DNA of 64,000 nucleotides from Streptococcus suis (GCF_016775005.1 NZ_JAEUXI010000001.1:1-64000); one strand, 5' to 3'. Counted from the stretch's first letter, positions 49,234-58,721 are shown. Numbers and translations are program-made. Notes: generated by a model from the sequence alone, not told the origin.

Positions 49234-49617
49234 ATGAAATACTTTATCCTTAGAATACCTATTTTAGTTTGGTTATTGCTGTTTTCATTTATTGAAATCT
49301 TCCTGTTAGCATCATTGTTACCAGCACCGTTTAACACTAATTCACTTCTTCCAATAGTTATCTTAGCCAGCTGTGCCGTAAGAGTTTCCAATGAAGTCAA
49401 AGAGAGAGATGGACAATACACGCCATTCAAACATCTATGGTGGGCGGTACTTGCTTGGATTATCTTGGGTATCCTTTTCGGATTGACTGTCCAGGCACCC
49501 CTTTCAAAACACCTTGTCTTCATCATCAAAGCAATTTTAGGTGGAATAGGCTATCGCCTAATTGAACACTATGCAGTCTATCGTTATCATTATCTACAGA
49601 CGAAAAAGAAAGGTTAG
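49234..49617 (+). CDS. Four-helix membrane protein, unknown function
   Basis: 127 residues, four hydrophobic segments (ILVWLLLFSFIEIFLLASL, LLPIVILASCAV, WWAVLAWIILGILFGL, LVFIIKAILGGIGYRLI) and a basic C-terminus. Strong ribosome-binding site and own promoter. No family recognised. Confidence 0.65.
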   Translation: MKYFILRIPILVWLLLFSFIEIFLLASLLPAPFNTNSLLPIVILASCAVRVSNEVKERDGQYTPFKHLWWAVLAWIILGILFGLTVQAPLSKHLVFIIKAILGGIGYRLIEHYAVYRYHYLQTKKKG

Positions 49618-49632
49618 CCCTTTCTTTTTTTA
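49604..49632 (+). terminator. Terminator after 49234-49617, possibly bidirectional
   Basis: AAAGAAAGG / CCTTTCTTT stem that includes the stop codon, followed by TTTTTAC on the plus strand; A-rich upstream side could also serve the convergent aldolase gene. Confidence 0.75.
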
Positions 49633-49636
49633 CTTT

Positions 49637-50665
49637 CTATAATCTATTTCTCAACGCTTCCATATCTTCCTGGCTAGTTGACCAGCTGGTCGCAAAACGA
49701 ATGACGGTGTGATCTTGGTCGTATTTTTCCCAGAAACCATAAGCAATACCAGCCTCTGATAATCGTTTTAATTCATCGTTTTTTACGATGACAAATTGCT
49801 GATTGGTTGGCGATTTGAGATAGAAGGGATAACCTTTTTCTTGCAAAATCTCCTTGAGCTGCTCTGCCATTGTGATCGCATGACGGCCTATTTCCAGATA
49901 CAAGTCATCTGAAAATAGACGGTCAAACTGCACACCATTCAAACGCCCCTTAGCTAACAAGGCTCCATGTTGCTTGACGATACTGGTGAAATGCTTGGGT
50001 TGATTGTTTTTAGTAAAGACCAAGGCCTCTCCCATCAAGGCCCCCATCTTGGTACCTCCAATGTAAAAAACATCTGTCAGCTCTGCTATTGCCTGCAAAT
50101 CAAGATCTGACTCTGGAGATGCCAAACCATAGCCCAGACGAGCTCCATCTAAGAAAAGAGGAATTTGGTAGTGGCGACAAACCTGTGCTATGGCGGTCAG
50201 TTCCGCTTTTGAATAAAGCGTACCGTACTCAGTCGGATGAGAGAGATAAACCATGCCAGGATGAACCATGTGTTCATGATTGGCATCTGCATAAAAATCT
50301 GCCAAGTGCTGTTCGATGTCCGCTGCAAAAATCTTTCCATGTTGATGTGGAATAGTCAAGACCTTGTGGCCCGAAAACTCAATTGCCCCTGCTTCATGGG
50401 TAGAAATATGTCCCGTGTCCGCAGCAATCACACCCTCATAGGAAGCCAGCATAGAATTAATCGCAATTTGATTGGTTTGGGTTCCGCCCGATAAGAAAGT
50501 GATTTGAGCATGAGGACACTTGATTACACGTCGAATCTTCTCAATAGCTGATTGAGTATAAGGATCCGTTCCATAGCCTGACACCCCTTCTTGGTTTGTT
50601 TCCACCAAAGCCTGCAATAGCGCTGGGTGAACACCTTTGTTATAGTCATTTTCAAAATGTAGCAT
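49637..50665 (-). CDS. ltaE: Low-specificity L-threonine aldolase (beta-eliminating lyase family)
   Basis: 342 residues from the ATG at 50665, chosen because GGAGG lies 6 bases upstream; the longer frame from 50707 is not preceded by one. PLP enzyme: HISTHEAGAIEFSGHKVL, substrate motif PLFLDGARLGYGL, PLP lysine in FYIGGTKMGALMG (about 195). Cleaves threonine to glycine and acetaldehyde. Confidence 0.9.
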   Translation of the reverse strand: MLHFENDYNKGVHPALLQALVETNQEGVSGYGTDPYTQSAIEKIRRVIKCPHAQITFLSGGTQTNQIAINSMLASYEGVIAADTGHISTHEAGAIEFSGHKVLTIPHQHGKIFAADIEQHLADFYADANHEHMVHPGMVYLSHPTEYGTLYSKAELTAIAQVCRHYQIPLFLDGARLGYGLASPESDLDLQAIAELTDVFYIGGTKMGALMGEALVFTKNNQPKHFTSIVKQHGALLAKGRLNGVQFDRLFSDDLYLEIGRHAITMAEQLKEILQEKGYPFYLKSPTNQQFVIVKNDELKRLSEAGIAYGFWEKYDQDHTVIRFATSWSTSQEDMEALRNRL

Positions 50666-50692
50666 GGTTGGCCTCCAACACCAAAAGAATAT

Positions 50693-50716
50693 AGAAAAAG
50701 CCTGCACACCAGGCTT
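50693..50716 (-). terminator. Terminator after tRNA-Arg
   Basis: AAGCCTG-GTGTG-CAGGCTT followed by TTTC on the minus strand, between tRNA-Arg and ltaE. Confidence 0.8.
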
Positions 50717-50730
50717 CTTCTACTATTTAG

Positions 50731-50803
50731 TCCACCCTGAGGGAATCGAACCCCCATCTCAAGAACCGGAATCTTACGTGATATCCATTACACTAAGGGT
50801 GGA
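50731..50803 (-). tRNA. tRNA-Arg (anticodon CCG)
   Basis: 73 nt. Acceptor arms TCCACCC / GGGTGGA close; T-loop GGTTCGATTCC present; anticodon stem AAGA/TCTT encloses loop TTCCGGT, giving CCG. CCA is not encoded. Confidence 0.93.
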
Positions 50804-50806
50804 AAG

Positions 50807-50833
50807 GAAAAACTTGCACGAGGCAAGTTTTTA
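50807..50833 (-). terminator. Terminator of rpsA
   Basis: AAAAACTTGC-CTCGT-GCAAGTTTTT stem on the minus strand just after the stop, before tRNA-Arg. Confidence 0.85.
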
Positions 50834-50839
50834 AGTGAA

Positions 50840-52045
50840 TTACAATTCAATGTCGCCGAAAAGGTCAGCCATTGAGAATCCAGATTGAGTTTCTGGCAAT
50901 TCGTAATCACGTTTTTCTTCACGTTTTTGACGACGTGGACGTGGAGCACGTTTTTCTGCTTTTTCTTCGCCTTCAACTGCTGCTGGACGCTCTTCCAAAG
51001 CTTTGATAGAAAGTGATACACGCTCATCAGCTGCGTTCACTTCAAGAACTTTAACAGTTACTTCTTGACCAACTGACAAAGCATCTTTGGGATTTTCAAC
51101 ACGTTTGTGTGAAATTTGTGAAATGTGTACCAAACCATCGATACCTGGCAATACTTCAACAAAAGCACCGAAGTCAGTCAAACGTTTTACTTTACCTTCG
51201 ATCACATCGCCAGCTGCCAATTTTTGCTCAACGCCGTCCCATGGGCCAGGCTGTGTAGCTTTCAATGACAATGATACGCGTCCTTCTTCTTCATCGATAG
51301 CAAGAACTTTAACTTCAACTTCTTCACCAACTGTTACAGCTGATTTAGGAGATACGTTACGCTCATGTGACAATTCAGTCAAGTGAACCAAACCATCCAC
51401 ACCACCAAGATCGATGAAAGCACCGAAGCTAGTGATACGTGCAACTGTACCAGTTACAACTTCACCAACTGACAATTTACCAAATACTTCTGCACGTGCA
51501 GCTGCCGCAGTTTCTTCAACTACATCACGACGTGACAAGATGAAGCGGTTTTCAGCTGGATCAACTTCTTTGATTTTAGCATCAAATTCTTGACCAACAA
51601 AACGCTCAGTGTTACGAGTGAAACGGCTGTCAATCATTGAAGCTGGGATGAAACCACGAAGACCTTCAAATTCAACAGCAAGACCGCCTTTAACCGCACG
51701 AGTTACTTTAACTGGTACGACTTCACCTTCACGGCCAACCAATTTGTCCCAAGCCTTGCGTGCTTCAAGACGTTTCTTAGAAACAAGGTAAGTTACTGTA
51801 TCAGTATCTTTACCTACTACTTGACGAAGCACCAACAATTCAAGTGTTTCACCAACTTTAACGAGTTCGTTGATATCAGCATCACGGTCGTTAGTCAACT
51901 CACGAAGAGTCAATACGCCCTCAACACCAGTACCTGAGATAGCTACGTTTGCTTGAGTTGCATCAACTGTCAACACTTCAGCAGTTACCACATCACCAGG
52001 TGCTACTTCATTCACACTGTTCAACAAATCTTCAAATTCGTTCAT
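50840..52045 (-). CDS. rpsA: 30S ribosomal protein S1 homologue
   Basis: 401 residues with four S1 RNA-binding repeats (about 15-85, 103-170, 190-260, 275-345; e.g. [23 protein letters not shown] and [24 protein letters not shown]) and a charged C-terminal tail ending [12 protein letters not shown]. Low-GC Gram-positives carry this shorter four-domain form. Binds mRNA and assists initiation. Confidence 0.95.
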   Translation of the reverse strand: MNEFEDLLNSVNEVAPGDVVTAEVLTVDATQANVAISGTGVEGVLTLRELTNDRDADINELVKVGETLELLVLRQVVGKDTDTVTYLVSKKRLEARKAWDKLVGREGEVVPVKVTRAVKGGLAVEFEGLRGFIPASMIDSRFTRNTERFVGQEFDAKIKEVDPAENRFILSRRDVVEETAAAARAEVFGKLSVGEVVTGTVARITSFGAFIDLGGVDGLVHLTELSHERNVSPKSAVTVGEEVEVKVLAIDEEEGRVSLSLKATQPGPWDGVEQKLAAGDVIEGKVKRLTDFGAFVEVLPGIDGLVHISQISHKRVENPKDALSVGQEVTVKVLEVNAADERVSLSIKALEERPAAVEGEEKAEKRAPRPRRQKREEKRDYELPETQSGFSMADLFGDIEL

Positions 52046-52093
52046 TATAAAAAAACCTCCGACAATCAGGCCTCTCGACCCAACATAAAATAT

Positions 52094-52121
52094 ATTTTAT
52101 TTAAGGCACACGCAAGGACAA
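52094..52121 (-). promoter_or_regulatory. Candidate rpsA promoter
   Basis: -35 TTGTCC (52116-52121), 16-nt spacer, -10 TAAAAT (52094-52099) on the minus strand, about 50 nt before the start codon. Confidence 0.5.
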
Positions 52122-52170
52122 ACAACAATATGACATCTTTGACGAACTAGAGTTTCCTCTAGTACCTTGA

Positions 52171-52242
52171 CTGGGGTAGCTGGATTCGAACCAACGAATG
52201 AGGGAGTCAAAGTCCCTTGCCTTACCGCTTGGCGATACCCCA
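52171..52242 (-). tRNA. tRNA-Gln (anticodon TTG)
   Basis: 72 nt. Acceptor TGGGGTA / TACCCCA; anticodon stem AGGGA/TCCCT around CTTTGAC, giving TTG; T-arm GGTTCGAATCC. CCA not encoded. Confidence 0.94.
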
Positions 52243-52300
52243 AAAAGAGATACATTTCATTTATTTACTAATCACAAGAAATTGAACTCGAGATTAATTT

Positions 52301-52620
52301 CTTAGGAAGATAGATAGCCTTCCTTGAGTGTACACACTCAGCGTCAGTTTCCTAATTTTCTACAGAGATTTCTGGTAAACCAGAGCATCTCTCGTATCTT
52401 AAATGAACTCGGTCTAAACGCTGCGTAAAAAAGATAAGTTGCCTAGCAAATCAGAATTTGCTGTCAACTTCCTATTTTTACTGTGCGTTTGACGCTCTTA
52501 GTATCTTAGTTGAACACGGACTAAAATCCTAGTGAAAAAGATAAACTTCTTTGTGTGTTTAGCACACAACGTCAGTTTCCTATTTTCATACGGATTTCTT
52601 AACGTCCTTTGTATCCTGTT
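52301..52620. repeat. Three degenerate tandem repeats of about 105-115 bp between tRNA-Gln and tRNA-Tyr
   Basis: Read on the minus strand, each unit has a GTTCA(A)(C/T)(T)AAGATAC-like start (first unit GAACAGGATAC), then AGGAA(A/G)(C/T)TGAC(G/A), a variable hairpin (TGTGTG../..CACACA; CAAAT/ATTTG; GAGTGT/ACACTC), and AAGTT-TATCTT-like end. Same order in all three copies, with the hairpin arms changed in a compensated way. No ORF. Confidence 0.65.
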
Positions 52621-52623
52621 CAA

Positions 52624-52704
52624 TGGAAAGAGAGGGATTCGAACCCCCGAACCCGAAGGAGCGGATTTACAGTCCGCCGCGTTTAGCCTCTTCGCTATCT
52701 TTCC
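52624..52704 (-). tRNA. tRNA-Tyr (anticodon GTA)
   Basis: 81 nt class II tRNA with a long variable arm. Acceptor GGAAAGA pairs with TCTTTCC; anticodon stem GCGGA/TCCGC around CTGTAAA, giving GTA; T-arm GGTTCGAATCC. CCA not encoded. Confidence 0.94.
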
Positions 52705-52722
52705 TTTGCACCAACAGCCTTT

Positions 52723-52754
52723 ATTCTACCATAAAAAAGCAACGATTACAAGGG
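52723..52754 (-). promoter_or_regulatory. tRNA-Tyr promoter overlapping the DUF2969 terminator
   Basis: -35 TTGTAA (52746-52751), 17-nt spacer, -10 TAGAAT (52723-52728). The stem AGCAAC / GTTGCT followed by TTTTTTA, which could end DUF2969 transcription, spans the same bases. Confidence 0.65.
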
Positions 52755-52755
52755 C

Positions 52756-52989
52756 TTAGTTGCTTAAATTATAATTTTCGATGACATTTCCGACTGCTTT
52801 TTCCAATTTTTTATAAAAACTTTCCGTATTTCCGTTTTTTACCACTGCAAATTGGTTTACTTCCAGTTCTGCAATCTCACCAATCACCTTTTTTCCGATT
52901 GTTAGTTGATAACCAGGAAACATTTGTCCGTTTACTGATACCTTGCTATCTTCGATTTGGATTTCAATTTTCTTATCTTTTTTAGCCAT
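52756..52989 (-). CDS. DUF2969 family protein
   Basis: 77 residues, soluble. IEDSKVSVNGQMFPGYQLTIGKKVIGEI followed by a helical C-terminus; recognised as the streptococcal DUF2969 family. Function unknown. GGAGGG precedes the start. Confidence 0.8.
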   Translation of the reverse strand: MAKKDKKIEIQIEDSKVSVNGQMFPGYQLTIGKKVIGEIAELEVNQFAVVKNGNTESFYKKLEKAVGNVIENYNLSN

Positions 52990-53029
52990 AATTCCCTCCT
53001 ATTTTGTCAAACCACTCCTCCCATTTTAC

Positions 53030-53065
53030 AAAAAAAGGCAACAGCTTGCAAGCCCAAGCTGTTGC
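53030..53065 (-). terminator. Terminator of the sugar-transferase end of the polysaccharide locus
   Basis: Perfect GCAACAGCTTG / CAAGCTGTTGC stem (53038-53048 / 53055-53065) followed by T7 on the minus strand; it marks the boundary between the locus and DUF2969. Confidence 0.92.
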
Positions 53066-53081
53066 GAACGAGAAATTGTTC

Positions 53082-54464
53082 TTATTTCAAAATTTGAATT
53101 TCACCATTTACACCATTTTTAGGTATGTTACCACTCCCATCACTCTGGCCTTGTGAACTCATTTTATCGAATACAATCAGAATAGTTTTCAAAAATAATT
53201 TGATATCAAGTAACAAGGTATATCTTTTTACATAGAGTAAATCAAACTTTAACTTACTCTCAAAATCTGAAGTGTATTTCCCATATACTTGGGCATAACC
53301 TGTAATTCCAGCCCGGACATTATGACGCAATGAGTAAAAGGGATTGATTTCTGTAAATTCTTTGACAAAATTTGGTCTTTCTGGCCTTGGTCCTACCAGC
53401 GACATTTCTCCTTTTAAAACGTTAATCAGCTGCGGAATTTCATCAATCCGAGTTGCACGGATAAATTTCCCAACCTTGGTTATCCGACTATCGTTTTTCT
53501 GAGCTAAAACCGGACCTGTTTTTGCTTCGGCATCTGAGACCATTGAGCGAAATTTTAGAATCCAAAAGACTTTGTTCCCCAAAGTAACCCGTTCTTGACG
53601 ATAAAAGGCTGGTCCCTTACTCTCTAGCTTAATTGCAATCACAGTTGCTAACAAGACAGGTGACAAGAGTAACAGCATGCATAGTGAAACAAGAATATCC
53701 ATTATTCGCTTCACAGCATATTGTTCCCGTGTGAGATAATAAGGTGAAACCTGAATAATGCTTTCATCTGATATATTGAGCAAATGGGCATTTAATGAAA
53801 TTGAATTCTCAATTGTTGATGCCAGATAGATGGTTTTATCCTTGCGAATCAAGTAATTATACAATTCTTGGGAGACTCCAGCATCCATTACTCCTGCAAT
53901 GTAGATAACATCGATTTCTTCAATGATATTTTTCAAATTATTAAAATAATTCCCAATCACTAGATGTGTTATCTGATGAAGAGGTTGGACAGAATAGTCA
54001 AAATTATCCAAGGCCGAAAAAACAGCCTTGGGTCTTCCGATAATCAAGACCCTTTTCGGTGAAGCAATTTTGGTAAAATAGGCAAAAATCCCAAGATGGA
54101 TGACCAGAGCGATGCTGGTACCAATGATAAAGTAGTAAATAATAAAATCTAAATCGAAAAAGAAATGATCAATATAGATAGTACATATAATGCATAAAAT
54201 AAATGAAAATAGTAACTGTACAATGAATGTATTAAAAATAATATTGGATCGTGTTTGATTATAGTAAATATTGGTATCAAAAATATTATTAATAAAAACG
54301 TATGTCACAATTAACCATGGTATAACTGGTAAAAATTCCTCCATTCCATGAGTCGACAAGCTCAAGGTATGTTCAGGATTTAAAGCAATGTAGACACCAA
54401 CAAGCATCAGCATTGCTTCTATAATAAATATTATATTGGACCAGAAGCTATTTTTTTCAATCAT
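53082..54464 (-). CDS. Undecaprenyl-phosphate sugar-1-phosphate transferase (polyprenyl initiating transferase)
   Basis: 460 residues from the ATG at 54464 (GGGGGG just upstream; the frame to 54482 runs through it). About five membrane helices in the first 130 residues, a CoA-binding-like middle (VLIIGRPKAV), a further membrane segment near 270, then the bacterial sugar transferase domain: KFRSMVSDAE, RIDEIPQLINVLKGEMSLVGPRPERP. Loads the first sugar phosphate onto the lipid carrier at the inner membrane. Of the CpsE/WchA/WbaP type; sugar (glucose or galactose) not readable. Confidence 0.9.
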   Translation of the reverse strand: MIEKNSFWSNIIFIIEAMLMLVGVYIALNPEHTLSLSTHGMEEFLPVIPWLIVTYVFINNIFDTNIYYNQTRSNIIFNTFIVQLLFSFILCIICTIYIDHFFFDLDFIIYYFIIGTSIALVIHLGIFAYFTKIASPKRVLIIGRPKAVFSALDNFDYSVQPLHQITHLVIGNYFNNLKNIIEEIDVIYIAGVMDAGVSQELYNYLIRKDKTIYLASTIENSISLNAHLLNISDESIIQVSPYYLTREQYAVKRIMDILVSLCMLLLLSPVLLATVIAIKLESKGPAFYRQERVTLGNKVFWILKFRSMVSDAEAKTGPVLAQKNDSRITKVGKFIRATRIDEIPQLINVLKGEMSLVGPRPERPNFVKEFTEINPFYSLRHNVRAGITGYAQVYGKYTSDFESKLKFDLLYVKRYTLLLDIKLFLKTILIVFDKMSSQGQSDGSGNIPKNGVNGEIQILK

Positions 54465-54558
54465 AGTCCCCCCTTTTTTCAACTACTAACTGAAAATAAT
54501 ACAGTGTATATAGGTCTAGCATAGACAGCCCAAATTTTACGGTAAATGCATGGGCCTC

Positions 54559-55341
54559 TTACCTAGAGAAGTTTCTTGCTCCCTGTAGCATATAGTATAT
54601 GTTCTTAAACAGTGATATTTCTGGTAGCATCATTTTTCGTTTTCGAATGGCAAATTGAAGAATCAACAGCCAGTACCATCTCCTTGTCATTCTTTTGTAA
54701 ATAGCTCCCCGTTTCTGGCAATTTTCCGGTGTGTTGGAACGGTCCCAATGGGATTCCCTGTCCCTTAGGCTGGCTATCTTTTCTGGATAACTGTATAGTT
54801 TTAACCCCTTGCCAAGGGCATCAAACAGTAAAATGGTTTCTTCTCCTGAACCATATTGGGCCCCGATCCCAAAACGTTCATCAAAAGATAAACCAACTTG
54901 TGTAAAGCTTGATTTTTTAAAAGAAATCTGAACAGATGATACACGCATGGCATCTAAGTAGGAAAGCCTTCCGTTTGAAAGCCTGGGTCTACTTATGGCA
55001 TGGTTTTCAAAATCAACATAAAAAATAATAATATCGGCATCAGGGAATTCTTTATAGGCACGTGAGACGATTTCTTGGTAATTGTCTACAAAGACCAAAT
55101 CATCATCGGCAACTTGGCAAATTGCATCATTCTCCGCATAAGACAGGGCCTCATTTCGACTAACACTTAAGCCTAGACCTTGACTGTAAACAATCTTAGC
55201 TTTCTCCCTTTGCTCAAGGACCGTTTCCTTTCTTTCAGCTCGTGTTTGATGAATTACAATTGAATCAACTGTAGAAAGATTCATTTCATCAATAAGCTGA
55301 TCGACATTTTCATGATCCAATGTCGCAACAAGTACAACCAT
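54559..55341 (-). CDS. Family 2-like glycosyltransferase
   Basis: 260 residues. Lacks the usual SVIIPxYN start, beginning VVLVATLDHENVDQL, but has LGLSVSRNEALSYAENDAIC and the metal-binding ADDDLVF (about 90-96), and GSGEETILLFDAL (about 164-176), where the ED motif normally lies. Basic C-terminal tail (AIRKRKMM). Probably adds one sugar to the repeat unit. Lies 9 bases after the next transferase gene. Confidence 0.75.
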   Translation of the reverse strand: MVVLVATLDHENVDQLIDEMNLSTVDSIVIHQTRAERKETVLEQREKAKIVYSQGLGLSVSRNEALSYAENDAICQVADDDLVFVDNYQEIVSRAYKEFPDADIIIFYVDFENHAISRPRLSNGRLSYLDAMRVSSVQISFKKSSFTQVGLSFDERFGIGAQYGSGEETILLFDALGKGLKLYSYPEKIASLRDRESHWDRSNTPENCQKRGAIYKRMTRRWYWLLILQFAIRKRKMMLPEISLFKNIYYMLQGARNFSR

Positions 55342-55350
55342 GAGTTCTCC

Positions 55351-56121
55351 TTATACTCTTCTCTTTATCGCATGAAAGGCGTAACCCAAAAAAGGTAAAA
55401 CGGTCTGCCCAAACGTCAAACCTTCAACATTTCGAAAGAGGTTCCAAGTTCGCTTGATAGCTGCAAATTTATTTGCAGATAGTGACGCGGGCGTTCTTCT
55501 ATACAACGAGAGCACTTCATCGATGCTATAAGCATGTCCTGTCACTTTTAAAATTTTCCACCAGGTTGCAGTATCTTGCCCTTTTCTGACATTAGGCATT
55601 TCAATTTGTGATTTGGTCAATTGCTCCAAATCCAGCATAACAGTTGAAGTCCAAATGGTATGATTTCTCAAAGCCTCTTGATAGGAAATTTTACTGGGAA
55701 CATGAACAGGCGATTTGATTGGTCGGCCATTTTCATCTGCAAATTGGTAGGAGGAAAATGTAAATGCATGCCCCTGTTGTAACATAAAATCCACTTGCTT
55801 GGCCAATTTATTGGGCAACCAAAGGTCATCAGCATCTAAAAAACTTATAAAACGCCCACGCGCAGCTGCCACTCCTGCATTTCTTGCTACTGCAACACCT
55901 GCATTAACCTTATTTTGCAAAAAACGAATGCGACTGTCAGTTTCTATCATTGCCTGTACAAGTAAAACAGAATCGTCACTTGATCGATCATCCACTACAA
56001 TCACTTCGAAAGCCGGATAGGTTTGAGCAAGAACAGAATGTAACGTTTCTTGAATAAATTTCTCTGCATTGTACATGGGGATAATCACACTGACAAGCGG
56101 TATATCTTTTATTTGGGTCAT
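55351..56121 (-). CDS. Family 2 glycosyltransferase
   Basis: 256 residues from the ATG at 56121 (AAGGA upstream). VSVIIPMYNAEKFIQETLHS, VDDRSSDDS, GVAVARNAGVAAARGRFISFLDADD with the DxD-like site; GT-A fold. First gene of a minus-strand unit with the 54559 transferase and probably the initiating transferase. Donor and acceptor unknown. Confidence 0.88.
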   Translation of the reverse strand: MTQIKDIPLVSVIIPMYNAEKFIQETLHSVLAQTYPAFEVIVVDDRSSDDSVLLVQAMIETDSRIRFLQNKVNAGVAVARNAGVAAARGRFISFLDADDLWLPNKLAKQVDFMLQQGHAFTFSSYQFADENGRPIKSPVHVPSKISYQEALRNHTIWTSTVMLDLEQLTKSQIEMPNVRKGQDTATWWKILKVTGHAYSIDEVLSLYRRTPASLSANKFAAIKRTWNLFRNVEGLTFGQTVLPFLGYAFHAIKRRV

Positions 56122-56145
56122 TCTAAATCCTTCATAGAGTATTAT

Positions 56146-56174
56146 TTGAAAAATAGACAAGTATGTAGTAAGAT
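56146..56174 (+). promoter_or_regulatory. Plus-strand promoter of the glycosyltransferase-flippase unit
   Basis: -35 TTGAAA (56146-56151), 17-nt spacer, -10 TAAGAT (56169-56174), about 25 nt before the start at 56206. It lies in the divergent 84-bp gap. Confidence 0.6.
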
Positions 56175-56205
56175 AAAGTTCAAATACAAACAGAAAGAAG
56201 ATTCC

Positions 56206-57105
56206 ATGAATCCATTAATTTCCGTAGTAATTCCAAACTACAACAGGGGACATCTGATTGAGCAGGTTATCAACAGTATCCAGCGGCAAACTTATTCTCC
56301 AATTGAAATCATTATTGTCGATGATTGCTCGACAGATCATTCGATTGACACCATTCAAAATTTGCAAAAGAACTTCGATAGTATCCAACTCATTACATTG
56401 AAAAAAAACAGTGGAGCCAACACCTGTCGCAATATCGGCGTTAGCCATTCAAAAGGTGAATACATTGCCTTTCTCGATTCCGACGACTTCTTTCTTCCTA
56501 CAAAACTTGAAAAACAGATAAAAATCTTGCAAAATCAAGAAGACATTGGTTTTGTAGTGACTGGTTTTGGATCCAAAGTCATTCATATTCTCCCTGAGGG
56601 AATCATACCCCTACAAGAAACCATTAAACAAAATAACTTGGGTGGTTTTTCAACTTTGTTGGTTCGAAAAACACTTTTCCTTCAAGTTGGAGGCCTAGAT
56701 CAGGAACTGTTGAGCTGTCAAGACTGGGACCTTTACCTGAAATTACTTCAAGTAAGTAAGGGTTACAAAATCGCCGAAGACCTTGTTATCTATGAAGTCC
56801 AGGAAGACAGTATCTCAAAAAATCCAAACAAGGTCATTCAAGGCTATACAATTGTCTCACAAAGGGCAAAGATACTAAATGACAAACTAAAATTGATCCC
56901 ATCTAAAGAACTGACAGCGTTTCAAGAATACTATCTTGCCATGCGTTATTTCAAGTTAGGTGATTTCAAACAAACTCGACTTCACCTTAAGCAATCTATT
57001 GCCATCAAGCCTAGACCAGTCCCAATTTTATATTGGGTGATTTCACTTTTTGGACATTCAGCTCTCGCAACTTTACTTTCTGTAAAAAATACTGTCGCAA
57101 AATAG
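56206..57105 (+). CDS. Family 2 glycosyltransferase
   Basis: 299 residues from the ATG at 56206 preceded by AGAAAG-AAG; a longer frame from 56050 runs back through the divergent gene and is rejected. ISVVIPNYNRGHLIEQVINS, VDDCSTDHS, GANTCRNIGVSHSKGEYIAFLDSDD, then CQDWDLYLKL (acceptor-side ED motif). A C-terminal 60-residue helical tail follows the catalytic domain. Upstream of the flippase by 104 bases. Confidence 0.88.
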   Translation: MNPLISVVIPNYNRGHLIEQVINSIQRQTYSPIEIIIVDDCSTDHSIDTIQNLQKNFDSIQLITLKKNSGANTCRNIGVSHSKGEYIAFLDSDDFFLPTKLEKQIKILQNQEDIGFVVTGFGSKVIHILPEGIIPLQETIKQNNLGGFSTLLVRKTLFLQVGGLDQELLSCQDWDLYLKLLQVSKGYKIAEDLVIYEVQEDSISKNPNKVIQGYTIVSQRAKILNDKLKLIPSKELTAFQEYYLAMRYFKLGDFKQTRLHLKQSIAIKPRPVPILYWVISLFGHSALATLLSVKNTVAK

Positions 57106-57209
57106 AAAATCATTACTAATTATCACTACTTATTCAATTCATTGTATCAAAATTCCTAACCTATATCAAAGATATTGAAGCCAAACTTCCTATTTGAAAG
57201 AAGAACCTA

Positions 57210-58694
57210 GTGAATACAAAATCTCTTAAACTAAATGGCTTTATTTCCTTACTAAATAAAGTCATTTCTATTGTTTGTAGCCTTATTTTACCAAGACTCT
57301 TTATCACTGCCTATGGGTCTGAGGTCAATGGACTCATGTCTAGTATCTCTCAGTATTTGACCCTGATTAGTCTCTTAGATTTAGGAATGGGCGCTGTCAT
57401 TCAAGCTAGTATGTACAAACCATTATTGTATAAAGACACCGCGCTCCTCTCGACTATCTATTATAAATCGCAGGTGTTTTTTAACAGAATAGGCTTTGCC
57501 CTTTTAATCTATATTGCCTGCCTTTGTCTTTTTTTACCTGCCAACCTTTCTGGGAAATTCACACAAAGTCAAATTGTCGGTTTGATTTTGGTTCTTTCTC
57601 TCTCTCACCTATTACAATTTTTCCTAGGGATTACCAGTCAAATTATCCTTGGATCGGATCAAAAAGCTTATATCAAGGAAATCTTACAAGGTACAGCCAA
57701 CATCCTAAACCTGCTTCTTACTATTGTTTTGATTCAGTCGGGACAAACTATCCTTATAGTAAAGCTTGCATCGGCACTAGTCTTTATCCTTCCTCCTATA
57801 TTTATCAGCTACTATGTCCGTCGTCATTATGGGATTTCCAAAAACCTTCGAGATCGGACTTACCAGATTCAACAACAATGGTATGGTATAGGTCAACACA
57901 TCGCCTATACTATCCAAGAGAGCACTGATATTGTCATTTTGTCCATGTTTGCCAGCCTAACTCAAGTTTCTGTTTACTCAGTATACAATACCGTTTTCCA
58001 GGGTATTAAAACGTTTTTAAACGCTGCGACAAGTGGCCTTCGTCCATTTTTAGGACGTGCCCTTCACATGGATGATCAGAAACTTCTGCAAAGACAATTC
58101 CATAAAATTGAATGGCTCTTACACACCGCATCTACCATTTTCATCAGTAGTACATTTCAACTTGTTACTCCTTTTGTTATTCTTTATACCCAAAAGATTA
58201 CAGATGCTAATTATGACCAACCTGTTTTTGGCTACCTAATGACACTTGCAATCCTGTTTTATGCCTTAAGGTTACCTTACCGTACCCTTGTCTTTTCCAA
58301 AGGCGACTTTAAAAATACTCAGTTTGGAACCTATTTCGAAGCAATATTGAATCTTGGATTGTCACTCACTTTGGTCTTTGAATGGCAAATTGTTGGAGTT
58401 GCAACAGGCACAGCAATTGCATTGTTGTTTAGCTTGATTTACTACATATGGTATTGTTACCGGTTCATCTTAACATCTTCCTTCAAAACCATTCGGACCC
58501 AGCTACTTGTTGATGGAGGAGTATTTTTACTCTCCAACTGTCTCTTATTACCATTTACAAATGTTGTTCAGCAATTTAGTCATTGGATTATCTTTGGAAC
58601 TTGTAGCATCCTGATTACTTTTGCTATCAGCTTCGGACTAAACTGGATAGTTTTTCCACAGCAGGTCAAATCATATTTATCACAAAAAAAATAA
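57210..58694 (+). CDS. Polysaccharide flippase (Wzx-like)
   Basis: 494 residues with about 14 membrane helices; N-terminus KLNGFISLLNKVISIVCSLILPRLFI and the GSEVNGLMSSISQYLTLISLLDLGMG stretch are typical of the PST/MOP exporter family. Starts at GTG 57210 with GAAAG upstream. Moves lipid-linked repeat units across the membrane. Convergent with the polymerase gene, sharing a terminator. Confidence 0.87.
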   Translation: MNTKSLKLNGFISLLNKVISIVCSLILPRLFITAYGSEVNGLMSSISQYLTLISLLDLGMGAVIQASMYKPLLYKDTALLSTIYYKSQVFFNRIGFALLIYIACLCLFLPANLSGKFTQSQIVGLILVLSLSHLLQFFLGITSQIILGSDQKAYIKEILQGTANILNLLLTIVLIQSGQTILIVKLASALVFILPPIFISYYVRRHYGISKNLRDRTYQIQQQWYGIGQHIAYTIQESTDIVILSMFASLTQVSVYSVYNTVFQGIKTFLNAATSGLRPFLGRALHMDDQKLLQRQFHKIEWLLHTASTIFISSTFQLVTPFVILYTQKITDANYDQPVFGYLMTLAILFYALRLPYRTLVFSKGDFKNTQFGTYFEAILNLGLSLTLVFEWQIVGVATGTAIALLFSLIYYIWYCYRFILTSSFKTIRTQLLVDGGVFLLSNCLLLPFTNVVQQFSHWIIFGTCSILITFAISFGLNWIVFPQQVKSYLSQKK

Positions 58695-58721
58695 TGCCAT
58701 AGTCTTGGCATTATTTTTTTT
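58683..58721. terminator. Bidirectional terminator between flippase and polymerase
   Basis: AAAAAAAATAATGCCA / TGGCATTATTTTTTTT stem-loop, with T-runs on both strands, exactly between the convergent stops. Confidence 0.92.

Noticed and set aside
52301..52620. CRISPR array
   Set aside because: Repeats are 105-115 bp, degenerate and adjoining; no constant short repeat with unique spacers.
56050..56205. Longer plus-strand glycosyltransferase start
   Set aside because: Runs back across the divergent promoter region and into the opposite glycosyltransferase gene; family homology begins at 56206.
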